Origin: Leifsonia virtsii
Lineage (GTDB): Bacteria > Actinomycetota > Actinomycetes > Actinomycetales > Microbacteriaceae
Assembly (NCBI RefSeq): GCF_030433675.1
Contig: NZ_JAROCB010000001.1
Span: 955,632-1,019,631, forward strand
DNA: 64,000 nt
Direction: 5' to 3'
A program made the position numbers and the translations under genes. Position 1 is the stretch's first letter. Every line of letters starts with the position of its first letter. Positions 38,353 to 46,813 of the stretch are shown here, one piece after another. The notes beneath the pieces were generated by a model. The model had not been told where the DNA came from and did not search any database. It saw nothing but the letters and a program-made list of their open reading frames with translations.

Positions 38353-38648
38353 GCGATCCTCCAGCAGGACTCGTGCCAGTGCCGGCGTGCGGCGAGGTCG
38401 GCCGCGTCGCCGAGGACGCCGTCCGCGCGCCAGGCGACGACGTGGGCGACGCCCGGCGGGATGTCGCGCCCGCAACCCGGGCACAAGTAGCTCTTCTGCG
38501 CCTGCACGGACGACACCGGCTGCACGTTCCACTCGATGCCGCGGCGCACCTCGATGCGCCGCCAGCCCGCGAGAAGGCGTTCCAGCCCGTCCGGCTCCTC
38601 GTCCCGCTGGCCGCCGTGGCGGCCTCGGGGTCGGTTGCTGCGCGGCAT
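38349..38648 (-). CDS. Small zinc-ribbon-like protein
   Basis: A 99-residue protein. A basic N-terminus (MPRSNRPRGRHGGQRDEEP) precedes a conserved helix (LERLLAGWRRIEVRRGIEW) and a C-terminal metal-binding-like motif: CPGCGRDIPPGVAHVV, then RRHWHESCW. Two Cys, a distant Cys and His residues could bind one Zn. This is a conserved actinobacterial protein often annotated vaguely as ATP/GTP-binding, with no clear basis. The ATG at 38648 is preceded by TAGACT seven bases upstream. It is co-transcribed with the hydrolase. Confidence 0.75.
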   Translation of the reverse strand: MPRSNRPRGRHGGQRDEEPDGLERLLAGWRRIEVRRGIEWNVQPVSSVQAQKSYLCPGCGRDIPPGVAHVVAWRADGVLGDAADLAARRHWHESCWRIA

Positions 38649-38655
38649 GACTCCC

Positions 38656-38661
38656 AGTCTA
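38656..38661 (-). promoter_or_regulatory. -10 box TAGACT, leaderless start of the zinc-ribbon gene
   Basis: TAGACT on the minus strand, seven bases before the ATG at 38648. A small CTCCC/GGGAG inverted repeat (38651-38668) overlaps it. Confidence 0.5.
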
Positions 38662-38671
38662 AAGGGAGGAC

Positions 38672-39373
38672 TCAGTACCAGCCGTCGGACTCGGAGTGCG
38701 CCCAGGCGCCGCAGGGGTTCGTGTACCGGCCGGCGATGTAGCCGAGTCCCCAGCTGATCTGCACGGTGGCGTCGGTCTGCCACCCGGGGCCCATCTTGCT
38801 GCCGGGGAGCGCCTGCGGGATGCCGTACGCGCCGCTCGGGTTGGACGCGTTGACGCGCCAGCCGGACTCGCGGTTCCACAGCGAGACGAGGCAGCTGTAC
38901 TGGTCGTCGCCCCAACCGCGCGCCTTCACCATGTCGTACGCGATGGCCTTCGCCGTTCCGGGATCCGGCGCGGGGGCCGACGGCGCGCTCGCGCCGGACG
39001 ACGACGACTTCTTGGCCGTCGGCGTCGGGGTCGGAGTGGGGGTCGGCGTCGGCTTCGCCTTGACCGCCACCGGGTCGCGGCTGACGCTCAGGGCCGGCAC
39101 CTCGGGAGCCGTGAGGCTCTGCGTCGAGGCCTCGCCGTAGCGGGAGGTGGTGGGGATGTCGTGCAGGGCCTCCGCGTAGGCGGGAGTGGTCGTCGCACCC
39201 GAGAACGGATCGACGACATTCACGAGCGCGAACCCGACCGCGGCGGTGAAGGCGAAGCCCCACACCGCCGCGCGCGACCGGATGTGCGGCCGCCTCGAAC
39301 GGCGGAACGCGACACCGACCGGGTTGGCCGGAGTCAGCGGCACGATCTCTGCTGCTGCTTCTCGTCTACCCAC
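38672..39373 (-). CDS. Secreted lytic-transglycosylase-like protein
   Basis: A 233-residue exported protein. A basic N-terminus leads into a signal/anchor helix (AAVWGFAFTAAVGFALVNVV, about residues 35-55). A linker with PTPTPTPTPT and Ser-rich stretches (about 115-135) connects to an SLT/lysozyme-like domain: LVSLWNRESGWRVNASNP holds the catalytic-type Glu, followed by SGAYGIPQALPGSKM and the C-terminal DGWY. It should cleave peptidoglycan outside the membrane. The GTG at 39373 is my preferred start; a GTG two codons earlier (39379) is possible. TATCGT at 39383-39388 is a likely -10 box. Confidence 0.82.
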   Translation of the reverse strand: MGRREAAAEIVPLTPANPVGVAFRRSRRPHIRSRAAVWGFAFTAAVGFALVNVVDPFSGATTTPAYAEALHDIPTTSRYGEASTQSLTAPEVPALSVSRDPVAVKAKPTPTPTPTPTPTAKKSSSSGASAPSAPAPDPGTAKAIAYDMVKARGWGDDQYSCLVSLWNRESGWRVNASNPSGAYGIPQALPGSKMGPGWQTDATVQISWGLGYIAGRYTNPCGAWAHSESDGWY

Positions 39374-39427
39374 GATCACAGAACGATAACGGAGATCCGG
39401 CGAAAACCCAAGAAACCGGCCGCGCAC

Positions 39428-39973
39428 TCAGCGAACCGCCAGCATGACGTCGGTGACGCTGTCGAGCAGGAGGTCGACCTGCGCCTCCCGGTATCCGCCC
39501 CGTTGTTCGCGGAACGTGACCGTGCGCACCTCCTCGACGCTCATCGGACGGCCGTCCTGGAAGTAGCGCACCAGCCGGTTCGCGAAACGGTCGACGTCGT
39601 TGCGGTTGTAGCCGAGAGTGAGGAAGCCGACGCGGTCGAAACGGTGCCCGAGCGGACGATCGAGCCGGTTGAGCACGACCTGCGCGGTGGTGCGCGCCTC
39701 CTCGTACCAGGCGGCGTCGCCCTGACGCGCTCGCGCGTTCTCGCGCTCACGCGCCGCGAAGGCGTCCTCCAAGCGCTCCAGGGCCGCATCCACGTGCGTG
39801 GTGGAGTAGCCGCCCTTCGCCATCGAGAAGGCCGTGTGGCGGATGTCGGCGGCCGTCAGGGCGGGCGCGGTCTCGTCGCCGTCGTACGCGCGGCGCGCCG
39901 TCTGCAGGAATTCGTCCACCTGCTCGACGTCGTATCCCGGCGCGGACTTGGGGCTGCGGGGGAAGGTGCTCAC
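39428..39973 (-). CDS. DivIVA-domain protein
   Basis: A 181-residue protein with three DivIVA-like GY-x(4)-VD motifs: GYDVEQVDEFLQTARRAY near the N-terminus, KGGYSTTHVDAALERLEDAF near residue 55 and LGYNRNDVDRFANRLVRYF near 120; a variant (RGGYREAQVDLLLDSV) lies near the end. There is no long coiled coil, so it is not a canonical Wag31. It starts with GTG 12 bases after cdsA on the same strand and is probably in that operon, which links it to membrane synthesis or division. Precise function unknown. Confidence 0.8.
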   Translation of the reverse strand: MSTFPRSPKSAPGYDVEQVDEFLQTARRAYDGDETAPALTAADIRHTAFSMAKGGYSTTHVDAALERLEDAFAARERENARARQGDAAWYEEARTTAQVVLNRLDRPLGHRFDRVGFLTLGYNRNDVDRFANRLVRYFQDGRPMSVEEVRTVTFREQRGGYREAQVDLLLDSVTDVMLAVR

Positions 39974-39985
39974 TCCCCCATTGTG

Positions 39986-41068
39986 TCATCGGAAGATCAG
40001 GAACAGCACGTAGGTGGCCGCCGCAGACGGCAGGATCGAGTCCAGCCGGTCCAGGAACCCGCCGTGCCCGGGCAGCCACGAGCTCATGTCCTTGATGCCG
40101 AGATCGCGTTTGATCAGCGACTCCGCCAGGTCTCCCGCGGTGGCGGTCAGCAGCAGAACGACGCCGAAGACGACGCCGAACCACCACGGCTCGCCGAGCA
40201 TGAACACCGAGAGCACGATGCCCGCGACGATCGCGGCCGCCGCGGCCCCGGCGAAGCCCTCCCACGTCTTCTTCGGGCTGATCGTCGGCGCCATCGGATG
40301 CTTGCCCCACGACAGCCCGCTCACGTAGGCGCCGGTGTCGACGGAGACGACCGTGATCAGGAACGCCAGCACCCACCACTCCCCCTGCGGCTCGGCGAGC
40401 AGCAGGATGACGAAGCTGGCCAGCAGGCTGACGTACAGCTGCAGGAACACCGACCACAGCAGGTCGCGGCCCAGCGCCCGGCCGCCGTGACGCCGTGCGG
40501 CGGCGATGGCCTCCTCCACCAGCCGCCAGACGACGACCAGCACGATGCCGCCCGACAGCGCAACGAGCTGGCCCCCGGCGTGCAGGAAGAACGTCACCGG
40601 CACGATGGCGACCGCCGCGATCACAGTGGGGATGCGCGGCACGCGACGCCCCGCACCGCGGAACGCCTGGGCCAGCTCGAAGCTGGCGAACCCGGCCATC
40701 GCCATCCCGAAGACCAGGAACAGCTCCTTGATGAAGATCAGGCTGACCACGACCACCGCGCCGACGACGACGCCGATCACGATGGCCAGGATGAGGTTGC
40801 GGCCCGTCCGCTCCGCGATCCGCTCGTTGGTGGCGTCGAGCTGCGCCTTCCTGGCCTGCACCTGCCGCTCGAAGTCGGCACGCGTCGCCTGGACCTGCGC
40901 GCGGAACTCCTCCCGCGACTTCGCCTTCGCCCGGCGCACCGAGCCGGCCGCCGGGAGCGGCACTGAGGCGGGCAGAGGCGCGGAGGCGGGCGCCGACGCG
41001 GCTGGAACGGCCGTGTTCGCCCCCGGCGGCTCTTGCGCCGGGCCCCCCGGGCTGCTGTCGTCCGTCAT
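39986..41068 (-). CDS. cdsA: Phosphatidate cytidylyltransferase
   Basis: A 360-residue CDP-diacylglycerol synthase: CTP + phosphatidic acid gives CDP-DAG, the precursor of phospholipids. The C-terminal signature reads ESLIKRDLGIKDMSSWLPGHGGFLDRLDSI, abbreviated here as SLIKRD-KD-PGHGG-DRLDS, in the expected place. About eight membrane helices precede it. The first ~95 residues are Pro/Ala-rich and basic and probably cytoplasmic. It lies in the conserved order pyrH-frr-cdsA, 3 bases after frr. Confidence 0.94.
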   Translation of the reverse strand: MTDDSSPGGPAQEPPGANTAVPAASAPASAPLPASVPLPAAGSVRRAKAKSREEFRAQVQATRADFERQVQARKAQLDATNERIAERTGRNLILAIVIGVVVGAVVVVSLIFIKELFLVFGMAMAGFASFELAQAFRGAGRRVPRIPTVIAAVAIVPVTFFLHAGGQLVALSGGIVLVVVWRLVEEAIAAARRHGGRALGRDLLWSVFLQLYVSLLASFVILLLAEPQGEWWVLAFLITVVSVDTGAYVSGLSWGKHPMAPTISPKKTWEGFAGAAAAAIVAGIVLSVFMLGEPWWFGVVFGVVLLLTATAGDLAESLIKRDLGIKDMSSWLPGHGGFLDRLDSILPSAAATYVLFLIFR

Positions 41069-41071
41069 CGG

Positions 41072-41626
41072 CTAGACCTCGAGCAGTTCGGCTTCCTTGC
41101 GCTTCAACGCCTCGTCGACGGCGTCGACGTGGGTGCGCGTGATGGCCTCGAGCTCCTTCTCGGCGCGGGCCACCTCGTCGTCGCCGACCTCGCCCTTGAG
41201 CGCGTCGAGCTCGTCCTTCGACCGGCGGCGGATGTTGCGGAGCGCGACCTTGGCGTCCTCGCCCTTGCCGCGCACGATCTTGACGAACTCCTTGCGGCGG
41301 TCCTCGGTGAGCTCGGGCAGCGTGACGCGAACGATCTCGCCGTCGTTGCCGACGTTGGCCGAGAGGTTCGGCATCGCGACGATGGCCTTCTCGATCTCCT
41401 TGAGGGCCGACTTGTCGTACGGGGTGACCAGGAGGACGCGGGCCTCCGGGTTCTGGAGGCCGGCCAGCTGCGCGAGCGGCGTGGGCGAGCCGTAGTAGTC
41501 GACGAGCACCTTCTGGAACAGAGCCGGGTTCGCCCGGCCCGCGCTCACCGTGCCGAAGTCGTCCCTCGCCGCGTCCACGGTCTTGCTCATGCGCTGGCGG
41601 GCATCGGAAATCACATCCGCGATCAC
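41072..41626 (-). CDS. frr: Ribosome recycling factor
   Basis: A 184-residue RRF, which with EF-G splits post-termination ribosomes. Recognisable segments are [41 protein letters not shown] and the C-terminal helices [21 protein letters not shown]. The length is exactly that of the family. The start is GTG with GAAGGAGA upstream. TAGACT at 41659-41664 is a possible -10 box, so frr may also be transcribed separately from pyrH. Confidence 0.96.
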   Translation of the reverse strand: MIADVISDARQRMSKTVDAARDDFGTVSAGRANPALFQKVLVDYYGSPTPLAQLAGLQNPEARVLLVTPYDKSALKEIEKAIVAMPNLSANVGNDGEIVRVTLPELTEDRRKEFVKIVRGKGEDAKVALRNIRRRSKDELDALKGEVGDDEVARAEKELEAITRTHVDAVDEALKRKEAELLEV

Positions 41627-41658
41627 GGTCTCTCCTTCAGATCGGTGGGTCGGTGACT

Positions 41659-41664
41659 AGTCTA
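41659..41664 (-). promoter_or_regulatory. Candidate -10 box for frr
   Basis: TAGACT on the minus strand 33 bases before the frr GTG, in the 57-base gap between pyrH and frr. Confidence 0.35.
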
Positions 41665-41683
41665 TTGCGCCGCTGCTCGGCAC

Positions 41684-42397
41684 TCAGCCGAGCAGTGTGC
41701 CGATCTCCGCCCCGAGAAGGGCGGCCGTCACGTTGCCCGCGGGCTCGATGCCGAAGATGCGCATCGGCATCCCGTTGTCCATGCAGAGGCTGAGGGCGGT
41801 CGAGTCGACGGCCTTCAGGTTCTGCTGCAGCGCCTCCTGGTGGCTGATCTGGTCGATCTTGCGGGCGTCCGGGTTGGTGCGCGGGTCGTCGTCGTACATG
41901 CCGTCGACGCCGTTCTTGGCGACGAGCACCACGTCGGCGCTGATCTCGAGCGCACGCTGCGCGGCGACCGTGTCGGTGGAGAAGTACGGCAGGCCGGCGC
42001 CGGCGCCGAAGATGACCACGCGGCCCTTCTCCAGGTGCCGCTCCGCCCGCCGCGGGATGTAGGGCTCCGCGACCTGGGTCATGGAGATCGCCGACTGGAC
42101 GCGCGTCTCCGCTCCCGCCTGCTCCAGGAAGTCCTGCAGCGCCAGCGAGTTCATCACGGTGCCGAGCATGCCCATGTAGTCGGCCCGGCCGCGGTCCATT
42201 CCGCGCTGGGAGAGCTCCGCGCCGCGGAAGAAGTTGCCGCCGCCGACCACGATCGCGATCTCGACGTCCTGCGCCGCCTGGGCGATCTCGCGGGCGATGC
42301 TGCTGACGATGTCCGGGTTGACCCCGAGCTGGCCGCCGCCGAAGGCCTCACCGGAGAGTTTCAGAAGGACCCTGCGTCTCTTATTGACTGCCGACAT
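41684..42397 (-). CDS. pyrH: UMP kinase
   Basis: A 237-residue hexameric UMP kinase of the amino-acid-kinase fold. [10 protein letters not shown] is the N-terminal phosphate-binding segment, [11 protein letters not shown] follows, [18 protein letters not shown] is the UMP-binding region and [16 protein letters not shown] the ATP site. It sits in the typical order tsf-pyrH-frr, downstream of a strong terminator. GGAAGG lies about 13 bases before the ATG, a longer spacing than usual. Confidence 0.96.
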   Translation of the reverse strand: MSAVNKRRRVLLKLSGEAFGGGQLGVNPDIVSSIAREIAQAAQDVEIAIVVGGGNFFRGAELSQRGMDRGRADYMGMLGTVMNSLALQDFLEQAGAETRVQSAISMTQVAEPYIPRRAERHLEKGRVVIFGAGAGLPYFSTDTVAAQRALEISADVVLVAKNGVDGMYDDDPRTNPDARKIDQISHQEALQQNLKAVDSTALSLCMDNGMPMRIFGIEPAGNVTAALLGAEIGTLLG

Positions 42398-42458
42398 ACG
42401 TGAATAGCGTCCTTCCGTGTGTGGTTCTGGTCGATGCTAGTCGGTGGTGCGCACAGAA

Positions 42459-42494
42459 AAGGAGTCCGGATCGTCTGCACGATCCGGACTCCTT
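42459..42494 (-). terminator. Rho-independent terminator after tsf
   Basis: Arms 42459-42472 and 42481-42494 (core AAGGAGTCCGGATC) form a perfect 14-bp stem with an 8-base loop. Read on the minus strand it is followed by a T-rich stretch (CTTTTCTG), so it is a conventional intrinsic terminator for rpsB-tsf, 11 bases after the tsf stop. Confidence 0.85.
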
Positions 42495-42504
42495 CATCGT
42501 CTGC

Positions 42505-43335
42505 TTACGCGCCGACCTTGAACCGGGCGAAGCCGGACACGGTCAACCCCGCGTCCTTGAGCACCTGGCTGATGGTCAGCTTGTTGTCGCGGGCGTACTC
42601 CTGCTCCAGCAGGGCGACCTGCTTGAAGTAGGCGCCGAGGCGGCCCTCGATGATCTTCGGGAGCGCGGCCTCCGGCTTGCCCTCGTTGCGCGAGATCTCC
42701 TCGACGATGCGACGCTCGTTCTCGACCTCGTCGGCCGGGACGTCCTCACGGGTGAGGTAGGTCGGGTTCGCGAACGAGATGTGCTGCGCGATGCTGCGGG
42801 CGGTCTCCGCGTCGTCGCCGGCGTAGCCGAGCACGACACCGACCTGCGGGGGCAGGTCCTTGGAGGTCTTGTGCAGGTAGATCGCGAACTTCTCGCCGTT
42901 CACGACGGCGATGCGGCGGAGCTCGACCTTCTCGCCGAGGATGGCGGCCTCGTCACCGATGAGCTCGGCGACGGTCTGGCTGCCGGCGGGGGCCGCGAGG
43001 GCCTCCTCCACGGTGGTGGCGCCCGCGGCGGCGGCCGCGTCGAGGACCTTGTCGGCCAGGGCGACGAACTTGTCGCCCTTCGCGACGAAGTCGGTCTCGC
43101 AGGCGAGCTCGATCATCGTGGCGGTGCCGTTGCCGTTCTCCTTGGCGGCGACGAGGCCCTCGCTCGTGGAGCGGTCGGCGCGCTTCGCGTTGCCCTTCGC
43201 ACCCTTCAGGCGCAGGATCTCGGTGGCCTTCTCGACGTTGCCGTCGGCCTCCTCGAGCGCCTTCTTGGTGTCGACCATGCCGGTGCCGAGCTGCTCACGG
43301 AGAGCCTTGATGTCGGCGATGCTGATGTTTGCCAT
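42505..43335 (-). CDS. tsf: Elongation factor Ts
   Basis: A 276-residue nucleotide-exchange factor for EF-Tu. The N-terminal UBA-like domain (IKALREQLGTGMVDTKKALEE) holds the TGMVDTKKAL signature. The core shows RAD...TSEGLVA and MIELACETDFVAKGDKF, and HISFANPTYLTREDVP lies in the second subdomain. It starts 47 bases after rpsB and ends before a strong terminator, so rpsB-tsf form one transcript. Confidence 0.97.
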   Translation of the reverse strand: MANISIADIKALREQLGTGMVDTKKALEEADGNVEKATEILRLKGAKGNAKRADRSTSEGLVAAKENGNGTATMIELACETDFVAKGDKFVALADKVLDAAAAAGATTVEEALAAPAGSQTVAELIGDEAAILGEKVELRRIAVVNGEKFAIYLHKTSKDLPPQVGVVLGYAGDDAETARSIAQHISFANPTYLTREDVPADEVENERRIVEEISRNEGKPEAALPKIIEGRLGAYFKQVALLEQEYARDNKLTISQVLKDAGLTVSGFARFKVGA

Positions 43336-43382
43336 GTTCTGACTGGAACCTTCTTCTTCTCGAAGACTTCTGGTGGGGAGGG

Positions 43383-44306
43383 TTACTTGGACTCGGCGTC
43401 CGCGGCCGCCTCGGCGTCCGCCTCACCCTCGGCGATGACCTCGGCGGAGTCGGCCTTGGCCTCGGCCAGGTCGGCGTCCGCGTCCTTCTCGGTCTCGGCG
43501 CTCTCCTGGAGCTCGGTGTTCGCCTCGGTCGCAGCCGCCTCACCGGCGGACTGCTGCAGGAGCTCCTGCTCCCACTCGGCGAGCGGCTCGGCCTGCTCGG
43601 AGCCCTCCTCGGGCTTCTGGTGACGCTGGATGAGGCCCTCGGCCGCCGCGTCGGCGACGATGCGGGTCAGCAGCGTGACGGAGCGGATCGCGTCGTCGTT
43701 GCCCGGGATCGGGTACTGGACCTCGTCCGGGTCGCAGTTCGTGTCGAGGATGCCGATGACCGGGATGCCCAGCTTCTTGGCCTCGTCGATCGCGAGGTGC
43801 TCCTTCTTGGTGTCGACCACCCAGAGCGCGCTCGGGGTCTTCGACAGGTTGCGGATGCCGCCGAGCGACTTGTGCAGCTTGTCCAGCTCGCGCTTCTTGA
43901 TCAGCAGCTCCTTCTTGGTGAAGCCGCTGGTGGTGCCCTCGAAGTCGAGCTCCTCGAGCTCCTTCATGCGGGCGAGGCGCTTGGACACGGTCTGGAAGTT
44001 GGTCAGCAGACCGCCCAGCCAGCGCTGGTTCACGTAGGGCTGGCCCACGCGGGTCGCCTGCTCGGCGATCGCCTGCTGGGCCTGCTTCTTGGTGCCGACG
44101 AAGAGGATGGTGCCGCCGTGGGCGACGGTCTCGCGGACGAAGTCGTACGTCTTGTCGATGTACGCGAGCGACTGCTGCAGGTCGATGATGTAGCTGCCCG
44201 AGCGCTCGGTGAGGATGAAGCGCTTCATCTTCGGGTTCCAGCGGCGGGTCTGGTGCCCGAAGTGGACGCCGCTGTCGAGCAGCTGGCGCATGGTGACGAC
44301 GGCCAT
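43383..44306 (-). CDS. rpsB: 30S ribosomal protein S2
   Basis: A 307-residue S2. The start [20 protein letters not shown] and [10 protein letters not shown] are diagnostic, as are [16 protein letters not shown] and the central coiled coil. The last ~55 residues form an acidic Ala/Glu/Asp tail beyond the usual ~250-residue length, a feature often seen in actinobacterial S2. The ATG at 44306 is preceded by AAAAGGAGAA. Confidence 0.97.
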   Translation of the reverse strand: MAVVTMRQLLDSGVHFGHQTRRWNPKMKRFILTERSGSYIIDLQQSLAYIDKTYDFVRETVAHGGTILFVGTKKQAQQAIAEQATRVGQPYVNQRWLGGLLTNFQTVSKRLARMKELEELDFEGTTSGFTKKELLIKKRELDKLHKSLGGIRNLSKTPSALWVVDTKKEHLAIDEAKKLGIPVIGILDTNCDPDEVQYPIPGNDDAIRSVTLLTRIVADAAAEGLIQRHQKPEEGSEQAEPLAEWEQELLQQSAGEAAATEANTELQESAETEKDADADLAEAKADSAEVIAEGEADAEAAADAESK

Positions 44307-44537
44307 TGCCGTTCTCCTTTTGGTTGCGGTTGTCTCTGCGGCGGCCGGCGGCCGCCACACCTGGTGCCCCGCGCGCATCCGCACCCCTTCGACCGCACGG
44401 CGGTGGGCCGTGCTGTTCGCCAGAGGAGACCGGTGGATGCGCGTGCCGCCCCGGGCGGATGAACCGCTGAGGGCGTTCGGGCACGCGTAGTCACTCCGAC
44501 GAGCGGAGTGCTTGCAACATCCTAGCAGGAAAGGGCG
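44307..44537. promoter_or_regulatory. Intergenic region: porter 3' end and rpsB leader
   Basis: A 231-base gap with genes on the minus strand at both sides. It contains the porter's 3' hairpin (44492-44510), a TAGGAT hexamer on the minus strand (44519-44524) as a candidate rpsB -10 box, and about 185 bases of G/C-rich leader before rpsB. The long leader is where S2 autoregulation would be expected, but I cannot identify a known leader motif. Confidence 0.35.
44492..44510 (-). terminator. Hairpin downstream of the sugar porter
   Basis: CACTCCG (44492-44498) and CGGAGTG (44504-44510) form a 7-bp stem with a 5-base loop, 27 bases beyond the porter stop codon. No U-tract follows, so it is only a weak terminator candidate, or part of the rpsB leader. 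Confidence 0.35.
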
Positions 44538-46043
44538 TCAGGCGGACTCGCCGCCGGAGCGCACCTGCGGCCCGCGCGAGCGCCCGCCCGCGTTCTTGAA
44601 CAGCGTCTCCGCCTGCTCCAGCGCCATCCCGTTCGTCTCCGGGATCTTGAAGAACACGAAGAAGAACGACAGCGCCGCGAAGACGGCGTACATGCCGTAG
44701 GTGAACGGCAGTGAGAAGTCCGCCATCGGCGGGAACGAGATCGTCACCAGGAAGTTCGCGATCCACTGCGCCGCGGCGGCAACGCCGAGCGCCTTCCCGC
44801 GGATCCGGCTCGGGAAGATCTCGCCGAGCAGCACCCACACCAGCGGCCCCCAGGACGCGCCGAAGCAGACGACGAAGATGTTGGCCGCGACCAGCGCGAT
44901 CGGCCCCCACGGCTCCGGGAGGGTGACCGCGCCGTTCTCCTTGACCGCGAACGCGAACGAGAGGGCCATCACGCCGAGCGAGAGCGCCATCCCGACCGAA
45001 CCGGTGAGCAGGATCGGACGACGCCCGACGCGGTCGACGAGGAGGATGGCGACGATCGTGACGACGACGTTCGTCACCGAGGTGATGACGGTGATGAGCA
45101 GCGAGTTCTGCTCGGTGAAGCCGACCGCGCGCCACAGCGTCGTCGAGTAGTAGAAGATCACGTTGATGCCGACGAACTGCTGGAAGACGGACAGGATGAT
45201 GCCGATCCAGACGATGGGCTTCAGGCCCAGCCGGTTGCCCACGAGGGTGGCCTTCGCCCCCTCCTTGTCCTCCTTGATCGCGTTCTCGATGTCGCCGATC
45301 TGCCGGTCGATGTCGCTCTCGGGCACCAGGGTCGCGAAGATGCGCCGCGCCTCGTCGCGGCGGCCGCTGGCCAGGAGGTAGCGCGGCGACTCCGGAAGGG
45401 TCAGGGCGAGGACGCCGTAGACGACCGACGGGATGACGCCGACCAGGAACATCCACCGCCAGGCCTCGAGGCCGAGCCACAGCTCCTTGGACGCGGACCC
45501 GGCGATCCCGGCGAGGAGTGCGTCGGAGAGCAGCGCGACGAAGATACCGATGGTGATCGCCAGCTGCTGCAGCGAGGCCAGCCGTCCGCGCGACTGGCGC
45601 GGCGAGATCTCGGCGATGTACGCCGGTGCGACGACGGACGCGATGCCGATGCCGAGGCCGCCGATCACGCGCCAGAAGCCCAGGTCCCAGGCGGAGAACG
45701 CGAGCCCGGCGCCGATGGAGCTGGCCAGGAACAGGATCGCGCCGATCAGCATGACCCGCAGCCGCCCCCAGCGGTCGGCGAGCCGGCCTGCGATGAAAGC
45801 GCCGACGGCGCAGCCGAGCAGGGCGATGGCGACGATGAAGCCGGTGACGAAGGCGTTGAGCGCGAAGTTGTGCTGGATCGAGTCGACCGCGCCGTTGATG
45901 ACGGAGGAGTCGAACCCGAACAGGAAGCCGCCGACCGCCGCCGCGAGGGCGAGTCCGACGACTTTGCGTCGCATCGCCGCCGTCGGGCGGTGTGCGGCGT
46001 CGTCGTCGGTCGTGGAGCGTGCGGTGCTTCGTTGTTCTGACAT
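44538..46043 (-). CDS. MFS sugar porter
   Basis: A 501-residue proton-linked sugar transporter of the MFS sugar porter family, with 12 membrane helices. Family signatures are RLADRWGRLRVM between helices 2 and 3, PESPRYLLASGRRDEA after helix 6, the QQFVGINVIFYYSTTLW motif of helix 7, DRVGRRPILL and the PET motif (FFKIPETNGM) after helix 12. Both termini are cytoplasmic. The ATG follows AAAAGGG. The exact sugar cannot be read from sequence. Confidence 0.9.
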   Translation of the reverse strand: MSEQRSTARSTTDDDAAHRPTAAMRRKVVGLALAAAVGGFLFGFDSSVINGAVDSIQHNFALNAFVTGFIVAIALLGCAVGAFIAGRLADRWGRLRVMLIGAILFLASSIGAGLAFSAWDLGFWRVIGGLGIGIASVVAPAYIAEISPRQSRGRLASLQQLAITIGIFVALLSDALLAGIAGSASKELWLGLEAWRWMFLVGVIPSVVYGVLALTLPESPRYLLASGRRDEARRIFATLVPESDIDRQIGDIENAIKEDKEGAKATLVGNRLGLKPIVWIGIILSVFQQFVGINVIFYYSTTLWRAVGFTEQNSLLITVITSVTNVVVTIVAILLVDRVGRRPILLTGSVGMALSLGVMALSFAFAVKENGAVTLPEPWGPIALVAANIFVVCFGASWGPLVWVLLGEIFPSRIRGKALGVAAAAQWIANFLVTISFPPMADFSLPFTYGMYAVFAALSFFFVFFKIPETNGMALEQAETLFKNAGGRSRGPQVRSGGESA

Positions 46044-46282
46044 GTCATCCCTTTTCGGTTGTGCTCGCCTCGCTGTCCGCGCCGCTCGGGGGCGTTGCGA
46101 GGGCGAACCTCACGGTACGCCAGGAAGCGGGTGGGGAGAACCGTCGGGTCTCCCTCGCGGTGCCCACAGGCGCGGTGCACACGGAGTTGTGCACAGATCC
46201 CGCGCGAGCGGGATGCGGTTGGGGGTGCGGACGCGAGAGTGGGTGCCGGAGAACTCGCGTGAGGCGGGAGGGAGGCGTCGGG
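46044..46282. promoter_or_regulatory. Divergent intergenic region with paired GTGCAC and hairpin
   Basis: A 239-base gap between the porter and the M23 peptidase. GTGCAC palindromes occur at 46175-46180 and 46189-46194, centres 14 bases apart. A 7-bp hairpin (46197-46203 with 46208-46214) follows directly. This could be an operator for the porter or the peptidase. No strong -10/-35 pair is visible. Confidence 0.35.
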
Positions 46283-46792
46283 ATGGTGCGCTTGGCGATG
46301 GCGGGCTGGGTGATGGCGGTGGTGGCGATGGCGTTCGGGCCGTGGCCGGGAGCCGGATCGGTGAGCGAGTCCCGGTCGGGGTCGTGGCTGTGGCCGGTCC
46401 CGTCGCACATCCCGGTCGCGGCGTACGCCGCTCCCCCGACCCGGTACGCGGCCGGTCACCGCGGCATCGATCTCGCCGTGACGCCGGGCCAGCCGGTCGC
46501 CGCGCCGGCGGACGGGGTCGTGCGCTTCGCCGGGGTGGTCGTGGACCGCCCGGTGGTGACCCTCGACCACGGCGGCGGTGTGCTCTCCAGCTTCGAGCCG
46601 GTCGTGGCCGGCCTCCCGGTGGGTTCCACCGTCGCGCGGGGCGCCGTCTTCGGGACGACGGCGGACGGAGGGCACTGCGCAGATGGGTGTCTCCACGTGG
46701 GCGTGCGGATCGACGGCGAGTACGTCTCCCCGCTGCGGTTCTTCGCCCGTGTCCCGCGGGCCGTCCTGCTGCCGCTGGGGTCGGCGCGGTGA
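46283..46792 (+). CDS. Secreted M23-family (LytM-like) peptidase
   Basis: A 169-residue exported protein with a signal peptide (residues 1-25, LAMAGWVMAVVAMAF) and an M23 domain. AGHRGIDLAV contains the first metal-binding His and Asp. The usual HxH motif reads CADGCLHVGVR, that is C-x-H, a variant frequent in short actinobacterial M23 proteins, so catalytic activity is uncertain. Related proteins either cut peptidoglycan cross-bridges or activate amidases. The ATG at 46283 follows GGGAGG. It converges with xerC. Confidence 0.82.
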   Translation: MVRLAMAGWVMAVVAMAFGPWPGAGSVSESRSGSWLWPVPSHIPVAAYAAPPTRYAAGHRGIDLAVTPGQPVAAPADGVVRFAGVVVDRPVVTLDHGGGVLSSFEPVVAGLPVGSTVARGAVFGTTADGGHCADGCLHVGVRIDGEYVSPLRFFARVPRAVLLPLGSAR

Positions 46793-46813
46793 CCGCAGCA
46801 CACGACCACCCTC

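Noticed and set aside
38950-39060. Pro-Thr repeats in the transglycosylase as a notable repeat
   Set aside because: Short Pro-Thr linkers are ordinary in secreted actinobacterial wall enzymes.
46189-46196. TTGTGCACA considered as a DnaA box
   Set aside because: A single near-match far from dnaA/dnaN, with the core base altered. The pair of GTGCAC palindromes explains it better.
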